64,000 nt of DNA from Streptomyces sp. AC512_CC834 (GCF_019049325.1 NZ_JAGMUO010000014.1:248001-312000); one strand, 5' to 3'; shown: positions 7,724 through 17,078, counted from the stretch's first letter. Notes: generated by a model not told the origin, from the sequence alone. Translations and numbers: made by a program.

Positions 7724-9334
7724 ATGGCACAGCAGCAGCGCGCCCAGGACCCGTCCGAACCCGAGGCCACCGGCGGCGGTATGTCTGACGCGCCGGAGAT
7801 CTGGGGCAACGGCGGCTTGGTCGGCGACGGCCGGTACCGGCTGACCCGCAGACTCGGGCGGGGCGGCATGGCCGAGGTGTTCGCCGCCGAGGACGTCCGG
7901 CTCGGACGCACCGTGGCGGTCAAGCTGCTGCGCGCGGACCTCGCCGAGGACCCGGTCTCCAAGGCGCGCTTCACGCGCGAGGCCCAGTCGGTGGCCGGTC
8001 TCAACCACCATGCCATCGTGGCCGTGTACGACTCGGGCGAGGACTTCGTCGGCGGCCAGTCCGTGCCGTACATCGTGATGGAGATCGTCGAGGGACGCAC
8101 CATCCGCGACCTCCTCCTCAACGCCGAGGCGCCCGGCCCCGAGCAGGCGCTGATCATCGTCTCCGGTGTGCTGGAGGCGCTCGCCTACTCCCACCAGCAC
8201 GGCATCGTGCACCGCGACATCAAGCCCGCGAACGTGATCATCACCGACACCGGTGCGGTGAAGGTGATGGACTTCGGCATCGCGCGTGCCCTGCACGGCG
8301 CCCAGTCGACGATGACGCAGACCGGCATGGTCATGGGCACCCCGCAGTACCTCTCCCCCGAGCAGGCACTCGGCAAGGCCGTCGACCACCGCTCCGACCT
8401 GTACGCGACGGGCTGCCTGCTCTACGAACTGCTCGCGCTGCGCCCGCCGTTCACCGGGGAGACCCCGCTGTCGGTGGTCTACCAGCACGTCCAGGACATC
8501 CCGACGCCCCCGTCCGAGGCCTCCGACGCAGTGCCGCCGGAGCTGGACGGCCTGGTGATGCGCTCGCTGGCCAAGGAGCCCGACGACCGTTTCCAGACCG
8601 CCGAGGAGATGCGCGGCCTGGTCCAGTACGGGCTGCAGATGCTGTACGAGCAGGGCGGCCACACCGGCACCTGGAACACCGGCCCGGTCGCCGCGCACGA
8701 CGGGCGGCACACTCCCGCGGCCGGCCTCGCGGGCACCTCGGTCATGCCGCACCCCGACCACGGCTCGGGCACCACGCAGATCCCGCAGCCGATCCTGCCG
8801 CACGGCTACGGCGGGGGCGACGACGGCGGCTTCGAGGGCCGCGGCAACAAGGGCAGCGGCCGCGGCAAGCTGTGGATACTGGCCGTCTTCGCGGTGATCG
8901 CCATCGCGGCGGGCGTCGCGCTGGCCCTGAACAACGGCGAGGGCGACAAGGGCGGCAAGGAGACGGACACGACCCCGTCTGCGACGACCTCCCAGAGCAC
9001 CGGCGAGGAGTCGCCCAGCCCTTCGCCCAGCGACGAGGCGACGGAGGACACCACCGACCCGGGCACCGAGCAGGGCTCGGGCGACGGTGGCGCCGGCGGG
9101 GGCTGGGAGCAGCCGGACACACCGACGTGGACGCCGTCGGAGACCGTGACGGACGATCCGACCGGTGACCCGACCGACGGCCAGACGGATCCGTCCACGC
9201 CGACGGACGGTGGTGAGCCGACGGACGGTGGTGAGCCGACGGGCGATGGTGAGCCGACCGGCGGTGGTGAGCCGACGGGCGGTGGTGAGCCGACCGGCGG
9301 TGGTGAGCCGACGGGCGGGGAGGCGGGCGAGTAA
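7724..9334 (+). CDS. Membrane serine/threonine kinase with repetitive outer tail
   Basis: A 536-residue kinase related to its divergent neighbour. The kinase domain spans about residues 37-300: LGRGGMAEV, Lys67 in VAVKLL, HRDIKPAN near 163, DFG near 183 and TQTGMVMGTPQYLSPEQ in the activation loop. One membrane helix (LWILAVFAVIAIAAGVAL) lies near residue 385. The outside part has no PASTA domain. It is a 130-residue Thr/Ser/Pro/Asp/Gly tail ending in six-residue repeats of the GGEPTG type. The two kinases share activation-loop sequence but differ outside, so they may sense different signals and could trans-phosphorylate each other. ATG 7724 has GAGGA close by; ATG 7781 (MSDAPEIW) is a possible alternative. 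Confidence 0.88.
   Translation: MAQQQRAQDPSEPEATGGGMSDAPEIWGNGGLVGDGRYRLTRRLGRGGMAEVFAAEDVRLGRTVAVKLLRADLAEDPVSKARFTREAQSVAGLNHHAIVAVYDSGEDFVGGQSVPYIVMEIVEGRTIRDLLLNAEAPGPEQALIIVSGVLEALAYSHQHGIVHRDIKPANVIITDTGAVKVMDFGIARALHGAQSTMTQTGMVMGTPQYLSPEQALGKAVDHRSDLYATGCLLYELLALRPPFTGETPLSVVYQHVQDIPTPPSEASDAVPPELDGLVMRSLAKEPDDRFQTAEEMRGLVQYGLQMLYEQGGHTGTWNTGPVAAHDGRHTPAAGLAGTSVMPHPDHGSGTTQIPQPILPHGYGGGDDGGFEGRGNKGSGRGKLWILAVFAVIAIAAGVALALNNGEGDKGGKETDTTPSATTSQSTGEESPSPSPSDEATEDTTDPGTEQGSGDGGAGGGWEQPDTPTWTPSETVTDDPTGDPTDGQTDPSTPTDGGEPTDGGEPTGDGEPTGGGEPTGGGEPTGGGEPTGGEAGE
9207..9320 (+). repeat. In-gene 18-bp tandem repeat encoding GGEPT units
   Basis: Consecutive units of the form GGTGGTGAGCCGACSGGC encode the C-terminal GGEPTG/GGEPTD repeats of the kinase at 7724-9334. 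The DNA units are nearly identical, which suggests recent expansion and likely length differences between strains. Confidence 0.85.
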
Positions 9335-9378
9335 CCGACGCCCCCCGCTCCTCCTTCCTACGCGCGCGTTGCGTTCGC

Positions 9379-9801
9379 CTAGGCGGGCCCGGTCGCACCG
9401 TCCGTGAAGTGCACCGTGCCGAACTGCGGGTCGAGGCGCAGGTAGGCGGGCACGAAGGGCTCACCGTCCACCAGGGTCGGCGCGGGACCGAACCGCTCCA
9501 GCTCGGCGGCGCTCGGCTCGTGGTCCTCGCACCGGCCCAGGACCTGCACGGTCCACAGGCTCTCGCCGGGCCGGGCGGAGGTCAGGTTGTCCGCTCCGTA
9601 GGCGACGACGCTCCCGGCGCACACCCGGTGGTAGCCCCAGCTCCTGGGCATGCGCAGCAGGATCCGGCCGTCGGCCACGATGTGCCGCGCGAAGGCGAGG
9701 AAGGGCAGGGCACGCATGGTGGTGGCCGCCCGGCCGTAGGCGGTACGGCCGAGCAGGCCGACGGCGAGCTGTTCGTCGGAGGGCAGGGACTCGGAGGGCA
9801 T
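9379..9801 (-). CDS. Pyridoxamine 5'-phosphate oxidase-like split-barrel protein
   Basis: A 140-residue protein resembling the flavin-binding split-barrel family common in actinobacteria (PNPOx-like). An N-terminal helix region (LLGRTAYGRAATTMRALPFLAFARHIV) is followed by beta-strand-rich segments: GRILLRMPRSWGYHRVCAGSVVAYGADNL and ESLWTVQVLGRCEDHEP. These proteins often bind FMN or F420, though many have lost cofactor binding, and no residue here proves either. The gene converges with the kinase 45 bases away and has no operon partner. The fold assignment is moderate; the substrate is unknown. Confidence 0.6.
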   Translation of the reverse strand: MPSESLPSDEQLAVGLLGRTAYGRAATTMRALPFLAFARHIVADGRILLRMPRSWGYHRVCAGSVVAYGADNLTSARPGESLWTVQVLGRCEDHEPSAAELERFGPAPTLVDGEPFVPAYLRLDPQFGTVHFTDGATGPA

Positions 9802-9932
9802 GGGCTCACTGTGCGCGAGCGCGCGGAACGGGAACAGAGTCGCCCGCCCCGGCAGGAGGGGACGTAAGTCCCGAGTAAGTCCGGAGCCGGAGCCGGAGCC
9901 GGAGCCGGTGACGGTGCGGTTGACGGGACGCG

Positions 9933-10607
9933 TCAGCGGTTCTCGGCCTCCAGCCGTGCCACGAAGGCGGCCGCCTGCGAACGCCGCTGCATGCCGAGTT
10001 TGGCCAGCAGACTCGACACGTAGTTCTTGATCGTCTTCTCCGCCAGGTGCAGCCGCTCGCCGATCGCGCGGTTGGTCAGCCCCTCGCCGATCAGCTCCAG
10101 GATGCGGCGCTCCTGCACGGTCAGCCGGGCCAGCCGGTCGTCGGGCTTTCTCCCGCCGTCCCGCAGCCGCTCCAGCACGCGCGCGGTGGCCGCCGGATCG
10201 AGCAGCGACTTCCCGTCCGCCACCTCCCGTACGGCGCTCAGCAGCTCGGCGCCGCGGATGTCCTTGAGGACGTAACCGGAGGCGCCCGCCATGATCGCGT
10301 CGAAGAGGGCCTCGTCGTCGGCGAAGGAGGTCAGCATGAGGCAGCGGACGGACTCGTCCAGGGAGCGGATGTCGCGGCAGACCTCCACACCGCTGCCGTC
10401 CGGCAGCCGTACGTCCAGGACCGCGACGTCCGGACGGGTGGCCGCGACCCGGGCCTGCGCGTCGGCCGCCGTACCGGCCTCGCCCACCACCTCGATGTCG
10501 GCCTCGCCCGAGAGCAGATCGTGCACCCCGCGGCGGACCACCTCATGGTCGTCGAGGAGGAATACCCGGATTTTTCCGTCTTCGCGCACGCGGTCAGTCT
10601 CACACAC
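9933..10607 (-). CDS. NarL/LuxR-family response regulator
   Basis: A 224-residue two-component response regulator. The receiver domain (residues 13-125) has the acidic pair in [10 protein letters not shown], the phospho-acceptor Asp in [13 protein letters not shown] near residue 62, the Thr/Ser in LMLTSFADD and the Lys in GYVLKDI. A LuxR-type helix-turn-helix follows at about 160-218 ([25 protein letters not shown] and [16 protein letters not shown]), the DevR/LiaR pattern. No histidine kinase gene is adjacent, so it is an orphan in this window. A GTG at 10607 is preferred because GGGAAG lies seven bases upstream; a GTG at 10589 is possible. The gene is divergent from the dehydrogenase operon. 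Confidence 0.9.
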   Translation of the reverse strand: MCETDRVREDGKIRVFLLDDHEVVRRGVHDLLSGEADIEVVGEAGTAADAQARVAATRPDVAVLDVRLPDGSGVEVCRDIRSLDESVRCLMLTSFADDEALFDAIMAGASGYVLKDIRGAELLSAVREVADGKSLLDPAATARVLERLRDGGRKPDDRLARLTVQERRILELIGEGLTNRAIGERLHLAEKTIKNYVSSLLAKLGMQRRSQAAAFVARLEAENR

Positions 10608-10700
10608 CGACTCTTCCCGTGCCCGGGGTGGCCGGGATAACGTGCCGTTGTTCCGGCCCCCTGCGAGGCTGTGACCAGTAAAACTTCCGCCCTTCGCCGA

Positions 10701-10722
10701 TTTACTTGGATATCCGAGTAAA
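10701..10722. promoter_or_regulatory. 22-bp near-perfect palindrome, candidate operator
   Basis: TTTACTTGGAT (10701-10711) is followed by ATCCGAGTAAA (10712-10722), an inverted repeat with a single mismatched pair. It lies in the 305-bp divergent region between the response regulator and the 2-oxoacid dehydrogenase operon, 191 bases before the E1 alpha start. It is AT-rich against its background, as operators often are. The cognate regulator cannot be named. Nothing else gene-like is seen in 10608-10912. Confidence 0.6.
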
Positions 10723-10912
10723 AACGCAGGTCAGGAGGGGTTTCACAGAAATGTGGAGCACTGGGTAACGTGCTGTTCGCAGGGCGCTCGCCGGGGCACC
10801 TGTCACGCCTGTTCCCGACCGGGCCGCACCCACCCTTGTGCGTCCGCCGGGCCGCAGGTGAGCCGCACTGGCTTCCGGCGAACCCGGGGGCCGGACCGAC
10901 GGAGGAGCACAC

Positions 10913-12193
10913 GTGACCGAGAGCACTGCCGCGGGCAAGCCGCGACGCAGCGCCGGAAGCAAGGCGGCCGGTACCACCGGCACCAAGGCGGCCGGTACCA
11001 CCGGCAGCAAGGCCGGCACCGGTGCCAAGCGCACCGCTCGCACCACTCGCACCACCACCCGCACCACCACCCGTACCGTTGCCGAGAAGGGCTCGGAGAC
11101 GGAGCTGGTGCAGTTGCTGACGCCCGAGGGCGAGCGCGTCGAACCCGGCAAGAACACACCCCACGCCGAGTACGCCGGGTACGTCGCCGACATCACCCCC
11201 GACGAGCTGCGCGGCCTGTACCGCGACATGGTGCTCACCCGGCGCTTCGACGCCGAGGCCACCGCGCTGCAGCGCCAGGGCGAGCTGGGCCTGTGGGCCT
11301 CCCTGCTGGGCCAGGAGGCCGCCCAGATCGGCTCCGGCCGCGCCACCCGCGAGGACGACTACGTCTTCCCGACCTACCGCGAGCACGGCGTCGCCTGGTG
11401 CCGCGGGGTGGACCCGACCAACCTGCTCGGCATGTTCCGCGGCGTGAACAACGGCGGCTGGGACCCCAACGGCAACAACTTCCACCTGTACACCATCGTC
11501 ATCGGCTCGCAGGCGCTGCACGCCACGGGCTACGCGATGGGCATCACCAAGGACGGCGCGGACTCCGCCGTCATCGCCTACTTCGGCGACGGCGCCTCCA
11601 GCCAGGGAGACGTCAGCGAGGCGTTCAACTTCGCGGCCGTCTACAACGCGCCGGTGGTGTTCTTCTGCCAGAACAACCAGTGGGCGATCTCCGAGTCCAA
11701 CGAGAAGCAGACCCGGGTGCCGCTCTACCAGCGCGCCCAGGGCTTCGGCTTCCCCGGCGTCCGCGTCGACGGCAACGACGCGCTGGCCTGCCTCGCGGTC
11801 ACCCGGTGGGCGCTGGAGCGGGCGCGGCGCGGTGAGGGCCCGGCGCTGATCGAGGCGTACACGTACCGCATGGGCGCGCACACCACCTCGGACGACCCGT
11901 CCCGCTACCGGCACGACGACGAGCGGGCCGCCTGGGAGGCGAAGGACCCGATCCTGCGCCTTCGCCGCTTCCTGGAGTCCTCAAACCACGCGGACGAGGG
12001 ATTCTTCGGGGAACTGGAGGCGGAGAGCGAGGCGTTGGGCAAACGAGTGCGCGAAGTGGTCCGTGCCATGCCGGACCCGGACCGGTTCGCCATCTTCGAG
12101 AACGTGTACGCGGACGGGCACGCGCTCGTCGACGAGGAGCGAGCCCAGTTCGCCGCCTACCAGGCATCGTTCGCAGAGGCAGAGGGGGTCTGA
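10913..12193 (+). CDS. bkdA: 2-oxoacid dehydrogenase E1 component, alpha subunit
   Basis: A 426-residue thiamine-diphosphate enzyme subunit, part of a branched-chain 2-oxoacid (or pyruvate) dehydrogenase complex. The thiamine-diphosphate/metal motif is clear: GDGASSQGDVSEAFNFAAVY ending in CQNNQWAIS. The phosphorylation-loop region RMGAHTTSDDPSRYR is also present. The first 60 residues are an unusual low-complexity tail rich in Lys, Thr, Gly and Ala (KAAGTTGTKAAGTTGSKAG, then Arg-Thr repeats) that the enzyme fold does not need. GTG 10913 follows GGAGGAG. The stop is two bases before the E1 beta ATG, so the three genes form a tight operon. Branched-chain specificity is inferred from the recalled annotation of the same cluster in S. 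coelicolor. Confidence 0.85.
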   Translation: MTESTAAGKPRRSAGSKAAGTTGTKAAGTTGSKAGTGAKRTARTTRTTTRTTTRTVAEKGSETELVQLLTPEGERVEPGKNTPHAEYAGYVADITPDELRGLYRDMVLTRRFDAEATALQRQGELGLWASLLGQEAAQIGSGRATREDDYVFPTYREHGVAWCRGVDPTNLLGMFRGVNNGGWDPNGNNFHLYTIVIGSQALHATGYAMGITKDGADSAVIAYFGDGASSQGDVSEAFNFAAVYNAPVVFFCQNNQWAISESNEKQTRVPLYQRAQGFGFPGVRVDGNDALACLAVTRWALERARRGEGPALIEAYTYRMGAHTTSDDPSRYRHDDERAAWEAKDPILRLRRFLESSNHADEGFFGELEAESEALGKRVREVVRAMPDPDRFAIFENVYADGHALVDEERAQFAAYQASFAEAEGV

Positions 12194-12194
12194 C

Positions 12195-13175
<981 letters not shown>

Positions 13176-13185
13176 GGAGGGGAGC

Positions 13186-14610
13186 GTGACGACGATGACG
13201 GACAGCTCCGTGCGTGAGTTCAAGATGCCCGACGTGGGCGAGGGACTGACCGAGGCCGAGATCCTCAAGTGGTACGTCAAGCCCGGTGACACCGTCACCG
13301 ACGGCCAGGTGGTGTGCGAGGTCGAGACGGCCAAGGCCGCCGTCGAACTGCCCATCCCCTACGACGGCGTGGTCCGCGAGCTGCACTTCCCCGAGGGCAC
13401 CACGGTCGACGTGGGCACGTCGATCATCGCGGTGGCCGTCGGCGACGGTGCGGCGGCCGAGGCGCCCGCGCAGGAGGCGGCCCCGGCTCCGGTCGAGGAG
13501 GCGCCGGCCGAGGCGGAGGAGAAGAAGCCGGAGGGCCGCCAGCCGGTCCTGGTCGGGTACGGGGTGTCCACCTCCGCGACCCGCCGCCGCCCCCGCAAGG
13601 GTGCCGAGGCCCCGGCCCAGGAGGCCCCGTCGGCCGCGGCCGCGATCCAGGCCGAGATGAACGGCCACGGACAGCCCGCTCCGGCCGCTCCGGCCGCCGG
13701 CGAGCGCCCGCTGGCCAAGCCGCCGGTGCGCAAGCTGGCCAAGGACCTCGGCGTCGACCTGGCGACCGTGGTGCCCTCCGGCCCGGACGGCATCATCACG
13801 CGCGAGGACGTCCACGCGGCGGTCGCGGCCCCGGAGGCGACCCCCGCCACCGTCGCGCCCGCCCCGTCCCCGTCCCCGACGGCGGCGTCGCCGACCTCGT
13901 ACGACACGGCGCGCGAGACCCGTATCCCGGTCAAGGGCGTTCGCAAGGCGACGGCGGCGGCGATGGTCGGCTCGGCGTTCACGGCGCCGCACGTCACCGA
14001 GTTCGTGACGGTCGACGTGACGCGCACGATGAAGCTGGTCGAGGAGCTGAAGCAGGACAAGGAGTTCACGGGCCTGCGCGTGAACCCCCTCCTCCTGATC
14101 GCCAAGGCCCTCCTGGTCGCGATCAAGCGCAACCCGGGCGTCAACGCGTCCTGGGACGAGGCCGCCCAGGAGATCGTGGTCAAGCACTACGTCAACCTGG
14201 GCATCGCCGCCGCCACCCCGCGGGGCCTGATCGTCCCGAACATCAAGGACGCCCACGCCCAGACGCTGCCGCAACTGGCCGGGTCCCTGGGCGAGCTGGT
14301 GTCGACGGCGAGGGAGGGCAAGACCAGCCCCGGCGCCATGCAGGGCGGCACGGTGACCATCACCAACGTCGGCGTCTTCGGCGTCGACACCGGCACGCCG
14401 ATCCTCAACCCGGGCGAGTCCGCGATCCTCGCGGTCGGCGCCATCAAGCTCCAGCCGTGGGTCCACAAGGGCAAGGTGAAGCCACGTCAGGTAACCACTC
14501 TGGCGCTGAGCTTCGACCACCGCCTGGTCGACGGCGAGCTGGGCTCCAAGTTCCTCGCCGACGTGGCGGCGGTTCTGGAGCAGCCGAAGCGGTTGATGAG
14601 CTGGGCGTGA
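13186..14610 (+). CDS. bkdC: Dihydrolipoamide acyltransferase E2 component
   Basis: A 474-residue E2. The lipoyl domain occupies residues 10-90 with the modified Lys50 in EVETAKAAV. An Ala/Pro/Glu linker follows, then the peripheral subunit-binding domain at about 180-215 (VRKLAKDLGVDLATVVPSG). The catalytic acyltransferase domain follows to the end, with the active-site motif SFDHRLVDG near residue 447. It transfers the acyl group from E1 to CoA. GTG 13186 follows GGAGGGGAG and lies ten bases after the E1 beta stop; ATG 13195 is also possible. No E3 gene is adjacent, so dihydrolipoamide dehydrogenase must come from elsewhere. A strong terminator closes the operon. Confidence 0.88.
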   Translation: MTTMTDSSVREFKMPDVGEGLTEAEILKWYVKPGDTVTDGQVVCEVETAKAAVELPIPYDGVVRELHFPEGTTVDVGTSIIAVAVGDGAAAEAPAQEAAPAPVEEAPAEAEEKKPEGRQPVLVGYGVSTSATRRRPRKGAEAPAQEAPSAAAAIQAEMNGHGQPAPAAPAAGERPLAKPPVRKLAKDLGVDLATVVPSGPDGIITREDVHAAVAAPEATPATVAPAPSPSPTAASPTSYDTARETRIPVKGVRKATAAAMVGSAFTAPHVTEFVTVDVTRTMKLVEELKQDKEFTGLRVNPLLLIAKALLVAIKRNPGVNASWDEAAQEIVVKHYVNLGIAAATPRGLIVPNIKDAHAQTLPQLAGSLGELVSTAREGKTSPGAMQGGTVTITNVGVFGVDTGTPILNPGESAILAVGAIKLQPWVHKGKVKPRQVTTLALSFDHRLVDGELGSKFLADVAAVLEQPKRLMSWA

Positions 14611-14637
14611 ATGCCACGAACCCAGTAGGTTCATGAC

Positions 14638-14676
14638 GGGAGGGGCGCCGCAAGTTCGAGTTGCGGCGCCCCTCCC
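14638..14676. terminator. Strong hairpin terminator of the dehydrogenase operon
   Basis: GGGAGGGGCGCCGCAA (14638-14653) pairs perfectly with its complement at 14661-14676 around a 7-base loop. It sits between the operon and the convergent BRO gene, so it probably serves both. Confidence 0.8.
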
Positions 14677-14688
14677 GTCGTGCCGGGC

Positions 14689-15666
14689 TCAGACCTGATG
14701 CAGCACGTACACCGGAGCCCCGTCCTCGGCCCCGCCCCGCGAGCGAATGCAGGCGTGTGTGCGCAACAGCCGGAGGCATTCGTTCACCCGGCGCACCGAA
14801 AGCCCCGTACGGGCGGCGATCGACTCCAGCGGCTCCCGCAGCTCACCCTTCTCGACGAGCACCGGCGCGATGACCCGGGCCACCGTCCACACGTCCTCCG
14901 TCACGGACAACCGCTGCCGCCAGTCGGCCAGCACCGACTCCGTGGTGGGTGCCGGGGCGAGGCGACCGCCCGCCGTCCCGCGCTGGAGGACCAGGGTGTC
15001 GAACCGGTCCGCGATGCGTTCCATCGCCCGAACCATGGCCTGCTGCACGGCGAGGGTGGCCTGTTGGGTGGCGAGAGTGGTCTGCTGCGTTGCCAGCATC
15101 TCCCTTTGCAACGCGATCGACACCCGCTGTCCCTCGGCCAGCTCCTCATCCAGTTGAAGGTTGTGCGCTTCCAGCCGGACGATGGCCTCGGCCACCTGGT
15201 CCGGCATGGCGTAGGCGATGGGTGTACCGGGCCCGGCGGGCTGTACCTCGGCCTCGTCCAGAGAGTACGAACCTTCGCGCTGCACGGTCTCGATGACTTC
15301 GGCGACCCACTGCTTGAAGGGAGCGCAGGCCGGTTTGGTGCAGGCGTTGACGAGGAGGATGAGACCTTGGAGATCGATCAGTTGCAAGTCTCGTCGCCAC
15401 CTCCTGCCTGCGGGAATGCTGAGACAGTGACCTCCAGTCACTGTCTCGAGATTGTCTCGATGCCCCTCCGGGACATGATCGATGAGCGCCTTTCGGGGCG
15501 TGGTGTAGCCCAACTGCTTGCAGACGTCCACCGCAGGAAACCAGTGGCTTCCGTCCGGCATGGTCAGCCTCCGCACCCGGGCTCCGGTGGCCGCGTACAC
15601 GAAATCGCTGACGTCGATCGCCTCGTGCCGCTCGCCGGAGTTCTGTCGTTTGCTGGGTTCGTTCAT
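14689..15666 (-). CDS. BRO-N domain protein with coiled coil and C-terminal HTH
   Basis: A 325-residue protein related to phage and baculovirus BRO/antirepressor proteins. After a short N-terminus the BRO-N fold runs from about residue 15 to 130: WFPAVDVCKQLGYTTPRKAL, HVPEGHRDNLETVTGG, DLQLIDLQGLILLVNACTK and FKQWVAEVIETVQREGSY. A heptad-like stretch of ATQQTTLATQQATLAVQQAM suggests a coiled coil near residues 190-215. The C-terminus (ESIAARTGLSVRRVNECLRL) looks like a helix-turn-helix. It is probably a DNA-binding regulator of mobile origin. ATG 15666 has a near-perfect ribosome site (GGAGGTGAT). A decayed copy lies at 16880-17078. An internal hairpin is described separately. Confidence 0.75.
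   Translation of the reverse strand: MNEPSKRQNSGERHEAIDVSDFVYAATGARVRRLTMPDGSHWFPAVDVCKQLGYTTPRKALIDHVPEGHRDNLETVTGGHCLSIPAGRRWRRDLQLIDLQGLILLVNACTKPACAPFKQWVAEVIETVQREGSYSLDEAEVQPAGPGTPIAYAMPDQVAEAIVRLEAHNLQLDEELAEGQRVSIALQREMLATQQTTLATQQATLAVQQAMVRAMERIADRFDTLVLQRGTAGGRLAPAPTTESVLADWRQRLSVTEDVWTVARVIAPVLVEKGELREPLESIAARTGLSVRRVNECLRLLRTHACIRSRGGAEDGAPVYVLHQV
15421..15447. other. Intragenic hairpin in the BRO gene
   Basis: GAGACAGTGA (15421-15430) pairs perfectly with TCACTGTCTC (15438-15447) around the loop CCTCCAG. It lies inside the BRO-N coding region at ETVTGGHCL. The same structure, with paired changes, recurs at 16987-17009. Confidence 0.75.
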
Positions 15667-15844
15667 GCGAATCACCTCCGCCGCGGAACGTAGGGCGCAG
15701 GAGGGGCATATGCCAGCCAGGTCAGAGATGTTCATGATTGCGGGCGAATATGAGCGAAAACCGCTGCATCGGTCGACCGGCTGTGCCGACCCGCGCACGC
15801 GGCGTCCTTGGCGCGCCGCGCCGACGACGAGGGTGCCATCCGGA

Positions 15845-16759
15845 TCAGCCGACGGCCAGCGACATGAGGAACCGAGTCTCCGCGTCGTCCCGCCCCGCGC
15901 ACATCCTGGGGACCGCGGTGGCAGCGGACAGGGCTCGGCACCAACCCAGCACACGCTGCGGAGACTGGCCGGGGACCAGCGCTGCCAGCTCCTCGATCCT
16001 TGCTTCCAGCACGGCGAGATCGGTGACCCCGTGAAGTACCCAGTCCACGGCGTCGAAGTCCGGGTCGCCCCAGGTGGGGCGCGGATCGATCGCCACCAGG
16101 CGGTCGTCCGGACCGGACAACACGTTGGCTGGATGCAGATCACCATGTACGAGTCCCACGGGCCCCTCGACGGCGAGCTCCAACGCTGCCGCTCGGGCCT
16201 GTAGAAGCAGCGCCGAGGCAGCCGGGCCTCCGGCATTGGCCGCCGCGAGCCTGTGGTCGGTCAAATCAAATATGAAGTCGACGCGGTGTGAAAGAGGCCG
16301 CAGTACGGAGTGCTCACGCGGCGTGCGCTGAGTACTCCGCAGGTCCCCCAGCAGGACCGCTACCTCAGCCAGATCCCAGGCACGCCGCGTCGCCTGCACT
16401 CCCGGCTGCACGTCCGCCAGCAGCAGCGCTCCAGCGGCCTGATCCTGTGCCAGCAGCGTGACAACGGAGGGCGTATTCGCCCAGTTGCGCAAGGCCTCGG
16501 CTTCTTCTTGAGCAACCCTGGGATCCGGCGTGAGTTTCAGCCACACCGAGGTGCGGGTGTCACGCTTGAGGCAGCGGAATACCCGTGAGGTCCCTCCTCC
16601 GTCTGTCGCGACAACAGTCAGATCCCAGCGGGCAGCGAGTTTGCCCACGAGAGCGGGCAACTCATCGCACCAGGCGAGTACCTCGGCTCCGAACCGGACA
16701 ACGAACCGGTCCCGGACCTCCGGCGCAACGCTGGCCAGCCCTCTCACGCTGTCGGACAT
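15845..16759 (-). CDS. Aminoglycoside/hydroxyurea phosphotransferase-like kinase
   Basis: A 304-residue protein of the APH_6_hur family, the group of streptomycin 6-kinase and hydroxyurea phosphotransferase. The kinase-like fold shows the catalytic loop VGLVHGDLHPANVLSG near residue 205 and the metal-binding segment AIDPRPTWGDPDFDAVDW near 225-242. The N-terminal lobe has WDLTVVATDGGGTSRVFRC and a Lys in VWLKLTPDP. It would phosphorylate a small hydroxylated substrate in the cytosol, possibly giving aminoglycoside resistance; the substrate is not shown by sequence. It lies between the intact BRO gene and its decayed copy, in an accessory stretch. The start ATG 16759 is the first in frame and fits family length. 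Confidence 0.8.
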   Translation of the reverse strand: MSDSVRGLASVAPEVRDRFVVRFGAEVLAWCDELPALVGKLAARWDLTVVATDGGGTSRVFRCLKRDTRTSVWLKLTPDPRVAQEEAEALRNWANTPSVVTLLAQDQAAGALLLADVQPGVQATRRAWDLAEVAVLLGDLRSTQRTPREHSVLRPLSHRVDFIFDLTDHRLAAANAGGPAASALLLQARAAALELAVEGPVGLVHGDLHPANVLSGPDDRLVAIDPRPTWGDPDFDAVDWVLHGVTDLAVLEARIEELAALVPGQSPQRVLGWCRALSAATAVPRMCAGRDDAETRFLMSLAVG

Positions 16760-16879
16760 CGGCTTCCTCGGTTCTGCTGGGGCAACTGGCGGAAACGGGC
16801 GATGTCCGAGAGGTCGGTCGCCTGGTCACGGGTGTACGCGTCCAGTGTCGAGTCCACGAGGGCCTGTGTACACCAGTGG

Positions 16880-17078
16880 TTAAGGGGCGCAGACCGGTTT
16901 GACACAGGTGTTGGTGAGGAGAACGAGACTTTGGAGAGAGACGATGTGCAAGTCTCGATGCCACCCTCTACCTGCGGAAACGCTAGGACCGTAACCTCCA
17001 GTTACGGTCTCGATCATCTCTCGATGCTCGTCGGGAAGATGATCTGAGAGGGCTTGCCGAGGGTTGCTGTGCCAGGCC
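16880..17078 (-). pseudogene. Decayed second copy of the BRO-N domain gene
   Basis: The minus strand encodes HSNPRQALSDHLPDEHREMI, then ETVTGGYGPSVSAGRGWHRD and DLHIVSLQSLVLLTNTCVKP, a clear copy of the intact BRO protein 1.2 kb away. It stops at a TAA (16880-16882) just where the intact protein reads APFKQW. In the next frame the sequence continues as A-P-L-N-H-W, so a one-base indel broke the gene. No plausible start or downstream half is present. The copy lies on the other side of the phosphotransferase gene, in the same orientation. Confidence 0.75.
16987..17009. other. Covarying hairpin in the decayed BRO copy
   Basis: GACCGTAA (16987-16994) pairs with TTACGGTC (17002-17009) around the identical loop CCTCCAG. 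Compared with 15421-15447, two inner stem pairs have changed on both sides (A-T to C-G and G-C to A-T), so pairing is preserved. Confidence 0.65.

Noticed and set aside
5705..8803. One 1032-residue frame covering the minus-strand kinase and the opposite strand of the second kinase
   Set aside because: The part beyond 7375 is antisense to a clear kinase gene and has no family similarity; ATG 7375 with its ribosome site is the real start.
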